NCBI GenBank assembly: GCA_035531675.1
Contig: DATKSL010000006.1
Location: 124,001-188,000 of the forward strand
Reading direction: 5' to 3'
DNA length: 64,000 bases
DNA from: JAJPIG01 sp035531675
GTDB taxonomy: Bacteria > Desulfobacterota > Binatia > Binatales > Binataceae
The notes under the pieces were generated by a model. It was given only the letters and a program-made list of their open reading frames with translations, had not been told where the DNA came from and did not search any database. This document shows, in pieces, positions 26,501 through 33,919 of this stretch. Position numbers and translations under genes: made by a program. Position 1 is the stretch's first letter. Each line of letters opens with the position of its first letter.

Positions 26501-27593
26501 CCTGACCCTGAATAATATCGTTCGCCTGATAGGCGGTGGCGGGATGCCAGAAGGGCAGCTCGGTCTGGGCCGAGGTTAGCCTGATGCTGCGCGTGACCAA
26601 CCCGACCTCGGCGCGCTCGTCGACGCCGTAGTTCTGGGTCGCGGTCTCGCAAAACGACGCTGGCAACAGCGTGCCGTCGCTATCCTTGCAATTCGGGTCG
26701 TCGAGAGCGTTGTCCGGGGCGGGCCCGCCAAAATGATAACTCTTCAGTGGCTGAACGAGCGTAATTGACGTGACCTTATGGACCGCGTCGTAAGGAGAGA
26801 CCGTCATAATTTGAACGAATTCACCGCCGTCGGCGGTGAAGTCCGTGGGTGCGACCACGATCCAATCGTCGGGCTGCCAGTCCAGCCGCCCGGCGACCAT
26901 GATAGTGTTTGCGCCGCTGCTGGCCACCTTTGCCCCCGCAATTGCAGGTCCTGCCGGCTCGGCCAGATAGCTCCAGCTGATGTCGGCAGCGTATTGGTTA
27001 TGCGGGGTGCCTTTTTCGCCGAACATCGACAGTTCGCCGCCGCCCATCACGGTGATGCCCTTCGGAATCGTCGGTTGCGGAGGATTGCCGGTGAAGATGA
27101 CTTCGACCCGATCGGTTATCGCGTGATTCCCCGTCGGGCACACTGGCGTCCCGATCCGCAAAGCCCCGCCGCTATTGACCAGGATGCCCGAGGTGCTGAC
27201 CATCAGCGGCTGATTGTCAGGGAAATACAGAATGCCGCTGCCATTGATCGTAATCGTGCCGAACGCGCTGGCGCCGACGAAGCTCTGATCGACGAACACG
27301 TCCGGACCGCAGCCACCCGAGCCAATCGCCACATCGCGGTTGGCATCGATCGGGCAGCTTGACAGCCTAACCGGAGCCGGCGTGGCGGCGGCCTGTGGCG
27401 CCGCGCCGAAGTTTGAGTTTGTCGGGCCCAGCGGCTTAAACGCGATCGAGCAAAGACTGGCGGTTTTGGGACCAACGCCACCACCAATATTATTCGAGGA
27501 ATCGTTGCAGGCGGGCAGCAGGATCAAAAGCGCAAGCGCGGGATAGAGCAGGCCATAACGAAGCTTCGCATAGACCGGAATTCCCTTTTTCAC
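23520..27593 (-). CDS. Large lipoprotein with G8-like domain and parallel beta-helix region
   Basis: This 1357-residue secreted protein starts at GTG 27593, preceded by a G-rich ribosome site. A basic N-terminus and hydrophobic stretch end in the lipobox LLPAC, so Cys29 is probably lipidated. Residues from about 70 to 260 resemble the G8 domain of CEMIP/TMEM2-type proteins: ITINGSGILYF, a GG-ALRIG strand, then LDWQPDDWIVVAPTDF followed by EFVQI. The middle (about 330-800) is rich in N/G-turn strands typical of right-handed parallel beta-helices (pectate-lyase fold). The C-terminal third has no recognised motif. A cell-surface carbohydrate-binding or polysaccharide-degrading role is an inference. 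It has no operon partner. Confidence 0.75.
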   Translation of the reverse strand: MKKGIPVYAKLRYGLLYPALALLILLPACNDSSNNIGGGVGPKTASLCSIAFKPLGPTNSNFGAAPQAAATPAPVRLSSCPIDANRDVAIGSGGCGPDVFVDQSFVGASAFGTITINGSGILYFPDNQPLMVSTSGILVNSGGALRIGTPVCPTGNHAITDRVEVIFTGNPPQPTIPKGITVMGGGELSMFGEKGTPHNQYAADISWSYLAEPAGPAIAGAKVASSGANTIMVAGRLDWQPDDWIVVAPTDFTADGGEFVQIMTVSPYDAVHKVTSITLVQPLKSYHFGGPAPDNALDDPNCKDSDGTLLPASFCETATQNYGVDERAEVGLVTRSIRLTSAQTELPFWHPATAYQANDIIQGQALTGGAAPETTYRFQATTVNGPSGANPPSFPGTLNATVTDGGVTWTNIGSVDLHWGGEITVADGAIFQMEGVEIENFGKDRSGSYPISITGKTTTPTDHWLDGDLAFNTIHHSYNHGIAIGTSGGAANHPDGLKIAGNVIARTVGHLYDLTDGTASAITFDHNLGVGAMEYQFSTCSASNQPLVSSGLCGLTAAQLAARLDQFWIGDNLAIQNGYDGYNIPFTDPATGVYAQAPVSGFYITNISAILKENSIAGCQGNGNGVLYLPATPLQTGPVGTFLNNRLHGCYVGLDASYGLSGGYSGNLNNIQPKDSSGLDQLTTFDGLTATRNRYFGTWMRPNYFVVNNSRFATNRESISLVSGGGPESSPAGEWGLLENSVLVGESQNNPSRWGPCPVTTTQTPPGPWGNDGLHGCAGDDYGGRGYPQPYWNEYGYMYYDGPARLETVRMVNFVQDIAGIGTTGDQIKACASAQNIPGELTGDDAKFLCDYSKTASMPGSNADNSTAKSTDYFVYEGDAAFGWFQSNVNNYPPTQYSEHMTFENVDLRHQVYTQEVNQGPFVDGDKGTVIQDRDGSLTGYCVMDSSGQMIAGKSAISLNNLPFLGTPNSVDECQATGPQDQVFEARASSLISPQDYATLEVNALTPPIKEGGSYTNLNQFYFTKDQKDYVGVQQYDVDYLGGPLMNQQQLIPCAPDHSCISLKGRNSTGAYEPKVINGLGYTMQSNAGFPGFMDLGFVDAEAANGISSTNPFRIRLGICYKTASGTAPADASAFTVMLGRKSWSNTGGTLPLMSPFFYMQLPTCQGLDNFNLSNLATCPAAPASGPVQTLTPVDVTSGNPLPAVLDPTKFYYDATNGLLFVQVQQTEANAIGASPLGNPGCSGSTSAPCLNTAEGETLYSCPADGCPLYTIEAKSGYAPNGPTTCTPYGGATDYSQAYPANMNQLGYESGGHKGQSVQPFVMQDAGASFETKFPMPATQQFPHNVDTNSNGDCTFK

Positions 27594-28197
27594 TTTTCCC
27601 CCTCGAACTGGTAGACGCTCGCCGAACTCAGCGTCAAATTGCGGCCCGGCGGACGCTCGCGACCGGCCCCGGTAATCCGCAGGCGCGGCCGGGCTCGAGC
27701 CCAAAGACCGCCTCGCAGGCCGACTTCGCCGCTTTCAGGAACGGATCCTTCACTTACTAGTCCGTGCCTGGTTTACCCGGAGTATTCTGTCAATAACTCA
27801 AGCATCCATTATTCAACCGGCCACCGCAACGCGCGATTTTCCGCAGCATGCCGGCAAACCGCTGCCGCCGTACCGGTGCGGCTCGTCAGCCGACGTAACA
27901 GTCGTGCCGCAGCCGGAGGGGCGGCTTAACTCGGCAACCTCGTGACGTGGGCGGTCGCAGTTCCCCGGATCGAGCCAGGGAAGGTGAATTGGGTTGCATA
28001 CGCGCCGCCCAGCCACACACGGGCGTGATCGGGATCGACCGCCGGCGCCCGGTTAAGCGGAGTCTGGTTGAAGCGCTTGAGTATCGGCGGATTTGTCACC
28101 AGTAATCGGCGGTGAGCGCGCGATTTTCTAACGTTGCAGGGCCGAAAGTATCGCTCTTTTTCAACGCTTCTTGTACACTGCCGCCGGGTTATCGAAC
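27594..28197. other. Non-coding spacer between G8 protein and UspA genes, with remnant copy A
   Basis: About 600 bp without an intact gene. It holds the leader of the G8 gene, a region at 27705-27925 where no feature is visible, and a degenerate coding remnant at 27926-28073 (listed separately). Short open frames here have no family resemblance. Confidence 0.5.
27926..28073 (-). pseudogene. C-terminal remnant A of a secreted propeller-type protein
   Basis: On the minus strand about 48 codons read APAVDPDHARVWLGGAYATQF and then a GSIRGTATAHV ending before a stop. This aligns residue by residue with the remnant at 28822-29004, and the DNA aligns over roughly 115 bp (27941-28056 against 28826-28936). 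The upstream RWGDYSG part is lost here. The pattern resembles the C-terminal end of sialidase/BNR-like secreted proteins (RWGDYS...VDP...W...EY). No start or upstream domain exists, so this is a fragment. Confidence 0.5.
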
Positions 28198-28641
28198 TTG
28201 TTAAGTAAAATTCTTTGTCCAATCAGTTTCGACGAAAATTCGATGGCCGCGCTGGACTTGGCGCGTGATTTGGCAATCGCCAACGCCGCCAAGCTCTACC
28301 TCCTTCACGTTGCCGCGATACCGCCGGCCGACATGGACAGTCCGGTTCCGATACCGGAGAATCCGCGCTGGGAGCGGGAGGCCAGAGTCAAGCTCGATCA
28401 AATTGGTCACGACAGGCTTGAGGGAAAACTGCCCTACGAAGTTCTGATCGAAAGCGGCATCGCGCAAGACGTGGTAACGCGCATCGCGCGGGAAGTCGAT
28501 GTCGATCTGATCGTGATGGCGACCCATGCACGTCGCGGATTGAAGCGGCTGGTTCTGGGCAGCGTCGCCGAAGCAATCGCTCACGCGGCGACCTGTGCGG
28601 TGCTCACTCTAAAGCCTGCAGTCGCCGCGCACGCCCCTTGA
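28198..28641 (+). CDS. Universal stress protein (UspA family)
   Basis: This single UspA domain of 147 residues begins SKILCPISFDENSMAALDLARDLA, continues through the conserved LYLLHV strand and IAREVDVDLIVMATHARRG, and ends with the ATP-binding loop LGSVAEAIAHAATCAVLTLKP. The G-2X-G-9X-G(S/T) ATP motif appears as GLKRLVLGSVAEAI, only partly conserved. TTG at 28198 is chosen because it yields the family-typical N-terminus; a TTG at 28171 would add nine residues. Neither has a good ribosome site. It is an isolated gene flanked on both sides by related gene remnants. Confidence 0.85.
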   Translation: MLSKILCPISFDENSMAALDLARDLAIANAAKLYLLHVAAIPPADMDSPVPIPENPRWEREARVKLDQIGHDRLEGKLPYEVLIESGIAQDVVTRIAREVDVDLIVMATHARRGLKRLVLGSVAEAIAHAATCAVLTLKPAVAAHAP

Positions 28642-28644
28642 GCT

Positions 28645-28683
28645 GCGGGCACCTGGCCCGGGCACCTAGCCCGGGCGCCTGGC
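28645..28683 (+). repeat. Three tandem 13-bp repeats
   Basis: GCGGGCACCTGGC, CCGGGCACCTAGC and CCGGGCGCCTGGC follow one another directly after the UspA stop codon. The units are partly palindromic (GGGC/GCCC) and could fold, so a terminator role is possible. Confidence 0.6.
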
Positions 28684-28821
28684 CATAGTCCAGCTCGAAA
28701 ACCACATGGATAGCGCCCCGGCGCAGCCTACGGCGCCGCAGCCAACCTGGCGCGCCCGATAAACGGCAGCAGCGCTCCAACTCCTGAGCGCGATGCCGTC
28801 CAGCTCGACTGCGAAACCTTC

Positions 28822-29004
28822 TTACGGGACGCGGGCGATCGCAGTTCCCCCGATCGAACCGCAGATCGAGAACTGCGTTGCATACTCGGCCCCCAGCCAC
28901 ACACTGGCGTCATCGGGATCGACGCCGGCGCCCGAATAATCGCCCCAGCGCGGCGGCGAGAAGGCATCAACGGACCGGCGTGCGCGAGCGAAATCCCGTT
29001 TCAC
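28822..29004 (-). pseudogene. C-terminal remnant B of a secreted propeller-type protein
   Basis: A 60-codon minus-strand frame contains FSPPRWGDYSGAGVDPDDASVW, continued by an EYATQF...GTAIARV ending. The RWGDYSG...VDP...W...EY pattern is known from the C-termini of bacterial sialidase/BNR-like and similar secreted proteins. Nothing upstream encodes the rest of such a protein. It is homologous to the fragment at 27926-28073, and the two lie on either side of the UspA gene. Whether this short frame is translated is unknown. Confidence 0.5.
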
Positions 29005-29473
29005 ATTCTTCAGATTTGTCTTAACTCAGGCCTGCCCAAAATTCTTCGGATGCTTTTTCTTTGTGCATCGAATGCCTAATCCGAGGGCATCTCGATGGCT
29101 GTTAATCTCTCTATGACGCTTTTATTGCTGGTCTCTGAGTCTATCCCTTCACGGCATCATGGCAGGAAACTTGATTACACTGCCGTGGACCTGAAAGCCG
29201 AGGACCTTAACAACGCCGCTGTGTGCAGCCGCAGGCCGCTGCTTCTCTGGCGGTCGAACGGGGGAGGAAAGCCGAGACATGGGAAGTCCAATAACCAGGA
29301 GATGGCGGCTGTCGATGGCATCGAGCGCCTAGCGTCGGCCGCCGATCGTCGTCGATACAACTCGGCACCGACCGGAGGAACCAGCCGGTCGGCTCGGTTG
29401 TATCGGGACGGTGCCGAGGCCCCGCCGGGCGGCCTTTAACGTCGATACTTCAAGAAATTCCCGGGGAGGAAAG
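29005..29473 (+). other. Long non-coding leader before the porin gene, with strong hairpin
   Basis: These 469 bases have no credible gene; a 114-codon frame at 29095 lacks any protein-like pattern. Near the 3' end a long dyad is visible: GATACAAC (29354-29361) with GTTGTATC (29397-29404), and inside it CCGACCGG (29368-29375) with CCGGTCGG (29385-29392) around a 9-nt loop. A purine-rich patch at 29262-29305 contains GGGAAGTCC and CCAGGAGATGGC. The layout suggests a structured 5' untranslated RNA, but no known class could be assigned. Confidence 0.45.
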
Positions 29474-30778
29474 ATGAGACTGCTTATTGAGAAATGCCTT
29501 CGCGCCGCGACCGTCGTCAGCATGGCAGGGGCACTGCTGATAGCACTCGCGATGACCTGTCAACCGAATGCGTGGGCCGACGGATCGAGCCCGGCCGCGC
29601 CCGCGGCCGCGCCGGTGGCCGCCAGTTCGCCGTCTCCGGCCGCGGCGGCGACGCCGGTACCGCCGCTGTCGTCACCCTCGATGGTGGGGCCGTTACAGAT
29701 GGCCTCGCCCAACGAGATCAACCTGCCGAAGATGGTGCCGTTCCTGTCGGAGCTGCCCGCGCCGATTGCGAGTCTGCTCGATTTCGATGTGAACGGGGTC
29801 ATAACCGGGCTCGGGATGTTGCAGGATCACGCGGTCCCCGGTGATTTCACCGCCCAGATCGACGCCAGCAACGCGGAACTGCTCATCCAGAAGGCCGACG
29901 GTCCGATCCAGTACTATCTCCAGGTCGGCGGCTACAGTCTGCCGGCGCTGGGTGCGGCCTACGTCAACATGGGGCACGCGGTCAACTCACTGTATGGACC
30001 CCTGCCGGTCGCCTATATCAAGATCGCTCCGACCGACAGCTTTTCGATCATGGCGGGTAATCTGCCGACCCTGTTGGGGGCCGAGTACACCTTCACCTTC
30101 GAGAACATGAACATCGAGCGCGGACTGCTGTGGAACCAGGAGAACGTTATCAACCGCGGCGTCCAGCTCAACTACAGCCATGGGCCGCTCAGCGGATCGT
30201 TGAGCTGGAACAACGGCTTTTATTCCCACAGCTACACCTGGATAACCGGCGCGTTGGCCTACACGATAAATTCAGCGAATACGGTGAGCGTCGCCGGCGG
30301 CGGCAACGCGGGTTTTGCGAAGTCGAACAATTTCGCCACCCCGCTGGTCAACAATAACAGCCAAATCTACGACCTCATCTACGAATACAACTCCGCGCCG
30401 GTGATCATCGAGCCCTATTTCCAATGGACCATGGTGCCGCATAACCCGGATATCGGCGTGTTCAAGACCACCTCCACGGTGAGCGGTGCAATCCTGGCCA
30501 GTTACAGCTTTACGGATAACTTCTTTTTGACCGGGCGCTGGGAATATGTCGGCACCACCGGCAACTCGACCGACGGCGCCGCCAACCTGCTGTATGGGCC
30601 GGGCAGCAACGCCTGGTCGATCACGCTGACTCCGACCTTTCAGTATCAGCAGTTCTTCGTCCGCGCCGAGGCTTCCTACGTGCAGGCGACCAGCTATACC
30701 TCGGGCGCGGTGTTCGGCGATCAGAACCAGAACCCCGGCCAGGTCCGCGGCCTGATCGAAACCGGCGTGATCTTCTAG
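29474..30778 (+). CDS. Outer-membrane beta-barrel protein (porin-like)
   Basis: This 434-residue protein has a signal peptide (basic start, hydrophobic core, likely cleavage after NAWA at about residue 36). A low-complexity Ala/Pro/Ser linker (about 37-75) follows. The remainder is alternating polar/aromatic beta-strands with short turns ending in a terminal phenylalanine (ETGVIF), the signal for outer-membrane barrel assembly. It resembles the OmpL-like/BBP2 group of putative porins often found in deltaproteobacteria-like genomes. Substrate unknown. The ATG at 29474 has a GGGGAGGAAAG ribosome site; the open frame before it is part of the leader. Confidence 0.8.
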   Translation: MRLLIEKCLRAATVVSMAGALLIALAMTCQPNAWADGSSPAAPAAAPVAASSPSPAAAATPVPPLSSPSMVGPLQMASPNEINLPKMVPFLSELPAPIASLLDFDVNGVITGLGMLQDHAVPGDFTAQIDASNAELLIQKADGPIQYYLQVGGYSLPALGAAYVNMGHAVNSLYGPLPVAYIKIAPTDSFSIMAGNLPTLLGAEYTFTFENMNIERGLLWNQENVINRGVQLNYSHGPLSGSLSWNNGFYSHSYTWITGALAYTINSANTVSVAGGGNAGFAKSNNFATPLVNNNSQIYDLIYEYNSAPVIIEPYFQWTMVPHNPDIGVFKTTSTVSGAILASYSFTDNFFLTGRWEYVGTTGNSTDGAANLLYGPGSNAWSITLTPTFQYQQFFVRAEASYVQATSYTSGAVFGDQNQNPGQVRGLIETGVIF

Positions 30779-30786
30779 GCCGAGCA

Positions 30787-30823
30787 GGGCTGCGTTTCCC
30801 GCCTCAGGCGGGAAACGCAGCCC
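30787..30823 (+). terminator. Perfect 17-bp hairpin after the porin gene
   Basis: A 17-base arm starting GGGCTGCGTTTCCC (30787-30803), loop TCA, and its exact complement (30807-30823) lie 9 bp after the stop. No T tract follows. Strong factor-assisted or bidirectional termination is likely, as the next gene is convergent. Confidence 0.7.
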
Positions 30824-30849
30824 GGTCGGCGAACGGCCGGAGACTGGCA

Positions 30850-30886
30850 GCAGCTTCTCGCGCGGCAGCATCGGGCGAGAAGCTGC
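30850..30886. terminator. Second hairpin between convergent genes
   Basis: GCAGCTTCTCGC (30850-30861) and GCGAGAAGCTGC (30875-30886) form a perfect 12-bp stem with a 13-nt loop. It lies closer to the sulfotransferase stop and may serve that gene. Confidence 0.55.
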
Positions 30887-30929
30887 CGCCGTATCTGACC
30901 GGCCGGCCGTCGCTGGCGATCGGGAACCG

Positions 30930-31727
30930 TCAGCCGGCGACGTTGTTCGGCGCGGCGCGATCCCACTCGGAGAAGTCCATGCCGGTGAGGCGTTCGAGGC
31001 GGCGGCGATCGCGCCGATAAATCAGCCTCAGGATGCGGGCCAGGGTCGCATTGAGCTCGCCCCGCGGGCCGACGAAGACCCGCGCCGGCGCAACCGTGAA
31101 ATCCGGGTCAACTCCCACAAAGGTGAACAGCCGCCGCAGTACCTGGTCGTGATCGCGCAGCAACTCCTCAGATTTGACGAAGCAGCAGTTGTCCCTGGGA
31201 AATTGGTCGAGAAATCGCTCGAGCTGCGCTGCATAGAAGCCTCTGGAAAGATAACTATGCCGGCGAAGAGGGGAGCGCTTGCGATCGGGATCGCCGGCCA
31301 GCAGCCGGATTCGGACCGGCTCGATCGCCGCGGCGATGGTAAACGGCCAGCGTTCCCAACCTCGCGATCGCTGCATCCGGTAATGCGAGAAGGCGCGCTG
31401 AACCGGATCGCGCAGCATGAAAATCAGCTTCAGGTCGGGATTGTAGTCGTGGATCCGGTCGGCAACGAACGGCAGGAACATATAGCTTGGCGTCGCCTCG
31501 CCCCACAGCTGATCCGGCCGCGCGTCGGCAAACAATTGATGATAAGCGGCGTAACGGGGCGAATTCGCGGCGCCATTCAGATAGGCGGAGGAATAATCGA
31601 AGAAATGCGCCTCTTTGATTTGCGGCACGAAAATCTGGGGATGCTGGCCGAGAAACGCGGCCAGGGCGGAAGTCCCGCCCTTCTGCGTGCCGACGATCAG
31701 AAAATCGACCCTGTCATTAGCGCGCAT
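30930..31727 (-). CDS. Sulfotransferase domain protein (NDST-like)
   Basis: This 265-residue cytosolic-type sulfotransferase has the PAPS 5'-phosphosulfate loop VGTQKGGTSALAAFL at the N-terminus, KEAHFFD and GEATPSYMF. The 3'-phosphate-binding stretch is KLIFMLRDPVQRAFSHYRM, where Arg and Ser contact PAPS. This arrangement is the heparan-sulfate N-sulfotransferase-like group, common in bacteria beside polysaccharide genes. The acceptor is unknown, and no glycan gene is adjacent. It is divergent from ffs, with its own spacer of 186 bp. Confidence 0.88.
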   Translation of the reverse strand: MRANDRVDFLIVGTQKGGTSALAAFLGQHPQIFVPQIKEAHFFDYSSAYLNGAANSPRYAAYHQLFADARPDQLWGEATPSYMFLPFVADRIHDYNPDLKLIFMLRDPVQRAFSHYRMQRSRGWERWPFTIAAAIEPVRIRLLAGDPDRKRSPLRRHSYLSRGFYAAQLERFLDQFPRDNCCFVKSEELLRDHDQVLRRLFTFVGVDPDFTVAPARVFVGPRGELNATLARILRLIYRRDRRRLERLTGMDFSEWDRAAPNNVAG

Positions 31728-31840
31728 GCGCTGACTCTTTCGGACCTCGCCTCATCATATTCTCCGACTGCCCCGGCGCAACCGCGCCGCTGGTCGAGCG
31801 CGCGCGCTGGCGGAGTTGCCTCGCGATCATCGCAAAACGG

Positions 31841-31867
31841 TTGCAACCTGCCTCGATGTGATAATCT
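31841..31867 (+). promoter_or_regulatory. Candidate promoter of ffs
   Basis: TTGCAA (31841-31846) and TAATCT (31862-31867) are 15 bp apart, a short spacer, about 47 bp before the SRP RNA. It is the best match in the divergent spacer but is weak. Confidence 0.3.
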
Positions 31868-31913
31868 AATGACCGTCCGGTAGCGAGCGTAATCGGAAGC
31901 GCTGCCCGCCGCT

Positions 31914-32015
31914 GATAGCCGGGTCCTGCGCAAGGGAAGATCGCGAACCCCGCCAGGTCCGGAAGGAAGCAACGGTACCGATCGTCACCCTGTGCCGCAG
32001 GGGTGCCTGGCTATC
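31914..32015 (+). ncRNA. ffs: Signal recognition particle 4.5S RNA
   Basis: The conserved domain-IV core AGGTCCGGAAGGAAGCA occurs at about 31956-31972, with the asymmetric loop and GGAA tetraloop needed for Ffh binding. The ends close: GATAGCC (31914-31920) pairs with GGCTATC (32009-32015), giving a 102-nt hairpin of bacterial small-SRP size. It is directly upstream of dnaX, a known arrangement. Confidence 0.93.
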
Positions 32016-32051
32016 ATTCGACGGGCAGCGCAATCAATCGTGCAGGAATCG

Positions 32052-33896
32052 ATGGCAGCAGGCCCGTCCCCTCATCTGGTGCTGGCGCGCAAATGGCGCC
32101 CCGAGCGGTTCTCCGAACTGGTCGGCCAGGAACCCGTCACGCGCATTCTGATCAAGGCGCTCGAGAGCGGGCGCATCGCCCATGCCTTCCTGTTCACCGG
32201 CATCCGCGGCGTCGGCAAGACCACCGCCGCGCGGATCCTCGCCCGCTGTCTCAATTGCGAACGCGGGCCGACCCCGGAGCCGTGCGGCGAGTGCGCCGCC
32301 TGTCTCGAAATCCGCGCCGGCCGCTCGCTCGATGTCGCCGAGATCGACGGTGCGACCTACCGCAAGATCGACGACGCGCGCGCCATAATCGAAAATCTTT
32401 CCTATCGCCCGGCCCGCGATCGCTACAAGATTTACATTATCGACGAGGCCCATCAGCTTACCGACCAGGCCTTTAACGCGCTCCTGAAGACCCTCGAGGA
32501 GCCGCCCGAACACGTCAAGTTCATCCTCGCCACCACCGAGCCGCAGAAGATGCCCGAGACTATCCTGTCGCGGCTGCAGCGCTACGACTTCCGCCGCATC
32601 CCCTTCGCCACTATCCTGGCGCGGCTCCAGGAGCTGGCGCGGCGCGAGGGTATCGAGGTCGAAGAGGGGGCGCTGCGGCTGCTGGCGCGCGAGGCCGGCG
32701 GCAGCATGCGCGACGCGGAACGGATGCTCGAATCGGCGCTGGCCGCGAATGGCAAAGTGACCGAGAGCGAAGTGGCGGTCGCGCTGGGCGTGGCGAGCCG
32801 CGCCAGCGTGTTCGAGCTGGCCGAAGCGATTCTCAAGCATGCGCCGGAGACCGCGCTCGCCAAGGTCCGCGAGATGAATCAGCGCGGTGCCAATCTCGAA
32901 TCGTGCGGACGCGACCTGCTCGAAACGCTACGCCATCTGGTGGTTGCGAAACTGCCCGGCGGCGGCACGTCGGGTCCGCTCGCCGACCTGCCCGATCATG
33001 AAGCGGCGGAGCTGCAGCGGATGGCCGCGCCGGCCAGCCTGCGTGACCTGATGCGGCTGTTCAAGCTGATGGCGGCCGCGCAGGAAGAGATTATCCGATC
33101 GCCGTATGCCGACCTGCTGCTCGAGATGGCGGCGGTGCGGATGGCGACCATCGCGCCGGTGATGGACGCCGACGAACTGCTGCGCGCGCTCGGCGGCGGC
33201 GGCGAGCCGGGCAGCGGCTTGCCGGGCCCCTCGCAGGGCTCTCCGCCGGCTGCGGGCTCACCACCGGCTGCGGGCGCAGCGCCGCGCAGCGCCGCTGCGC
33301 CCGCAGCCGCCCATCGCCTGCGCGTCGAGGGCGAGGTCAAGGCCGAGGCGCCGCGCCGGGCGCTGCCGAGCGCGGCACCGCCCGCGGTCTCGACGCCGGT
33401 GAGTCCGCCGATCGCATCGCCGGTCGCAGCCGGCGGCGCGGACCTGCCTGATCTCCGCCTCCATATCCGCAGCCGGCGCGCCGCGCTGGCCGGCTTCATG
33501 GAGCAGGGCGCTATCCTGCGTCTCGACGGCGACACGGTTATCGTTACGCCGCGCAACGATATCTACGTCCGCTACCTGAGCGACAATCGCAACGTGGTGG
33601 CGGAACTCGCCGCCGAGCTTTACGGGCGCCGGATGAAAGTCACCGTGGTCGCGCCCGATCCGGCCGCGGCGGCGGCGACACCCGTGGTCGAGGCAATGGC
33701 CGCCACGCCCGCCGGCGATGGGCCGGAGTCGAAAAATGGATCGGCGGCCGGCGCCAACGGCGCGAAGATCACGGCCGATCCGCTGGTGCGCCGGATTTTC
33801 GATACCCTCGAGGCGCGCCTGGTGGAAGTCCGCGAGACCGCGCCGGCCGAGTCCGAGGCGGCTAACGACAACGCCGACAACACGCCGGAAGAATAG
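32052..33896 (+). CDS. dnaX: DNA polymerase III subunits gamma/tau
   Basis: This 614-residue clamp-loader ATPase begins VLARKWRPERFSELVGQEPV. It has Walker A GIRGVGKTTAARILA, a four-cysteine zinc module (CLNCERGPTPEPCGECAAC), Walker B IIDEAHQL and the sensor region LATTEPQKMPETILSRLQRYDF. Domain III and a long Pro/Ala-rich linker (from about residue 390) precede a C-terminal polymerase-interaction region. ATG 32052 with AGGAA upstream is preferred; earlier in-frame codons lie inside the SRP RNA. No convincing slippery sequence for a short gamma form was seen. Confidence 0.94.
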   Translation: MAAGPSPHLVLARKWRPERFSELVGQEPVTRILIKALESGRIAHAFLFTGIRGVGKTTAARILARCLNCERGPTPEPCGECAACLEIRAGRSLDVAEIDGATYRKIDDARAIIENLSYRPARDRYKIYIIDEAHQLTDQAFNALLKTLEEPPEHVKFILATTEPQKMPETILSRLQRYDFRRIPFATILARLQELARREGIEVEEGALRLLAREAGGSMRDAERMLESALAANGKVTESEVAVALGVASRASVFELAEAILKHAPETALAKVREMNQRGANLESCGRDLLETLRHLVVAKLPGGGTSGPLADLPDHEAAELQRMAAPASLRDLMRLFKLMAAAQEEIIRSPYADLLLEMAAVRMATIAPVMDADELLRALGGGGEPGSGLPGPSQGSPPAAGSPPAAGAAPRSAAAPAAAHRLRVEGEVKAEAPRRALPSAAPPAVSTPVSPPIASPVAAGGADLPDLRLHIRSRRAALAGFMEQGAILRLDGDTVIVTPRNDIYVRYLSDNRNVVAELAAELYGRRMKVTVVAPDPAAAAATPVVEAMAATPAGDGPESKNGSAAGANGAKITADPLVRRIFDTLEARLVEVRETAPAESEAANDNADNTPEE

Positions 33897-33919
33897 CAGC
33901 CGGCGCCGAGGTAACTCCG

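Noticed and set aside
29262..29305. Cobalamin riboswitch
   Set aside because: Two short phrases resemble the 3' part, but the B12 box and the 5' core could not be found; kept only as an unclassified leader.
29095..29439. Possible 114-residue protein upstream of the porin
   Set aside because: No ribosome site, no protein-like pattern, and the DNA contains large inverted repeats that point to RNA structure.
33700..33760. Programmed frameshift in dnaX giving a short gamma subunit
   Set aside because: The A-rich GAAAAAT is not a canonical slippery heptamer, and no stimulatory structure or early stop was identified.
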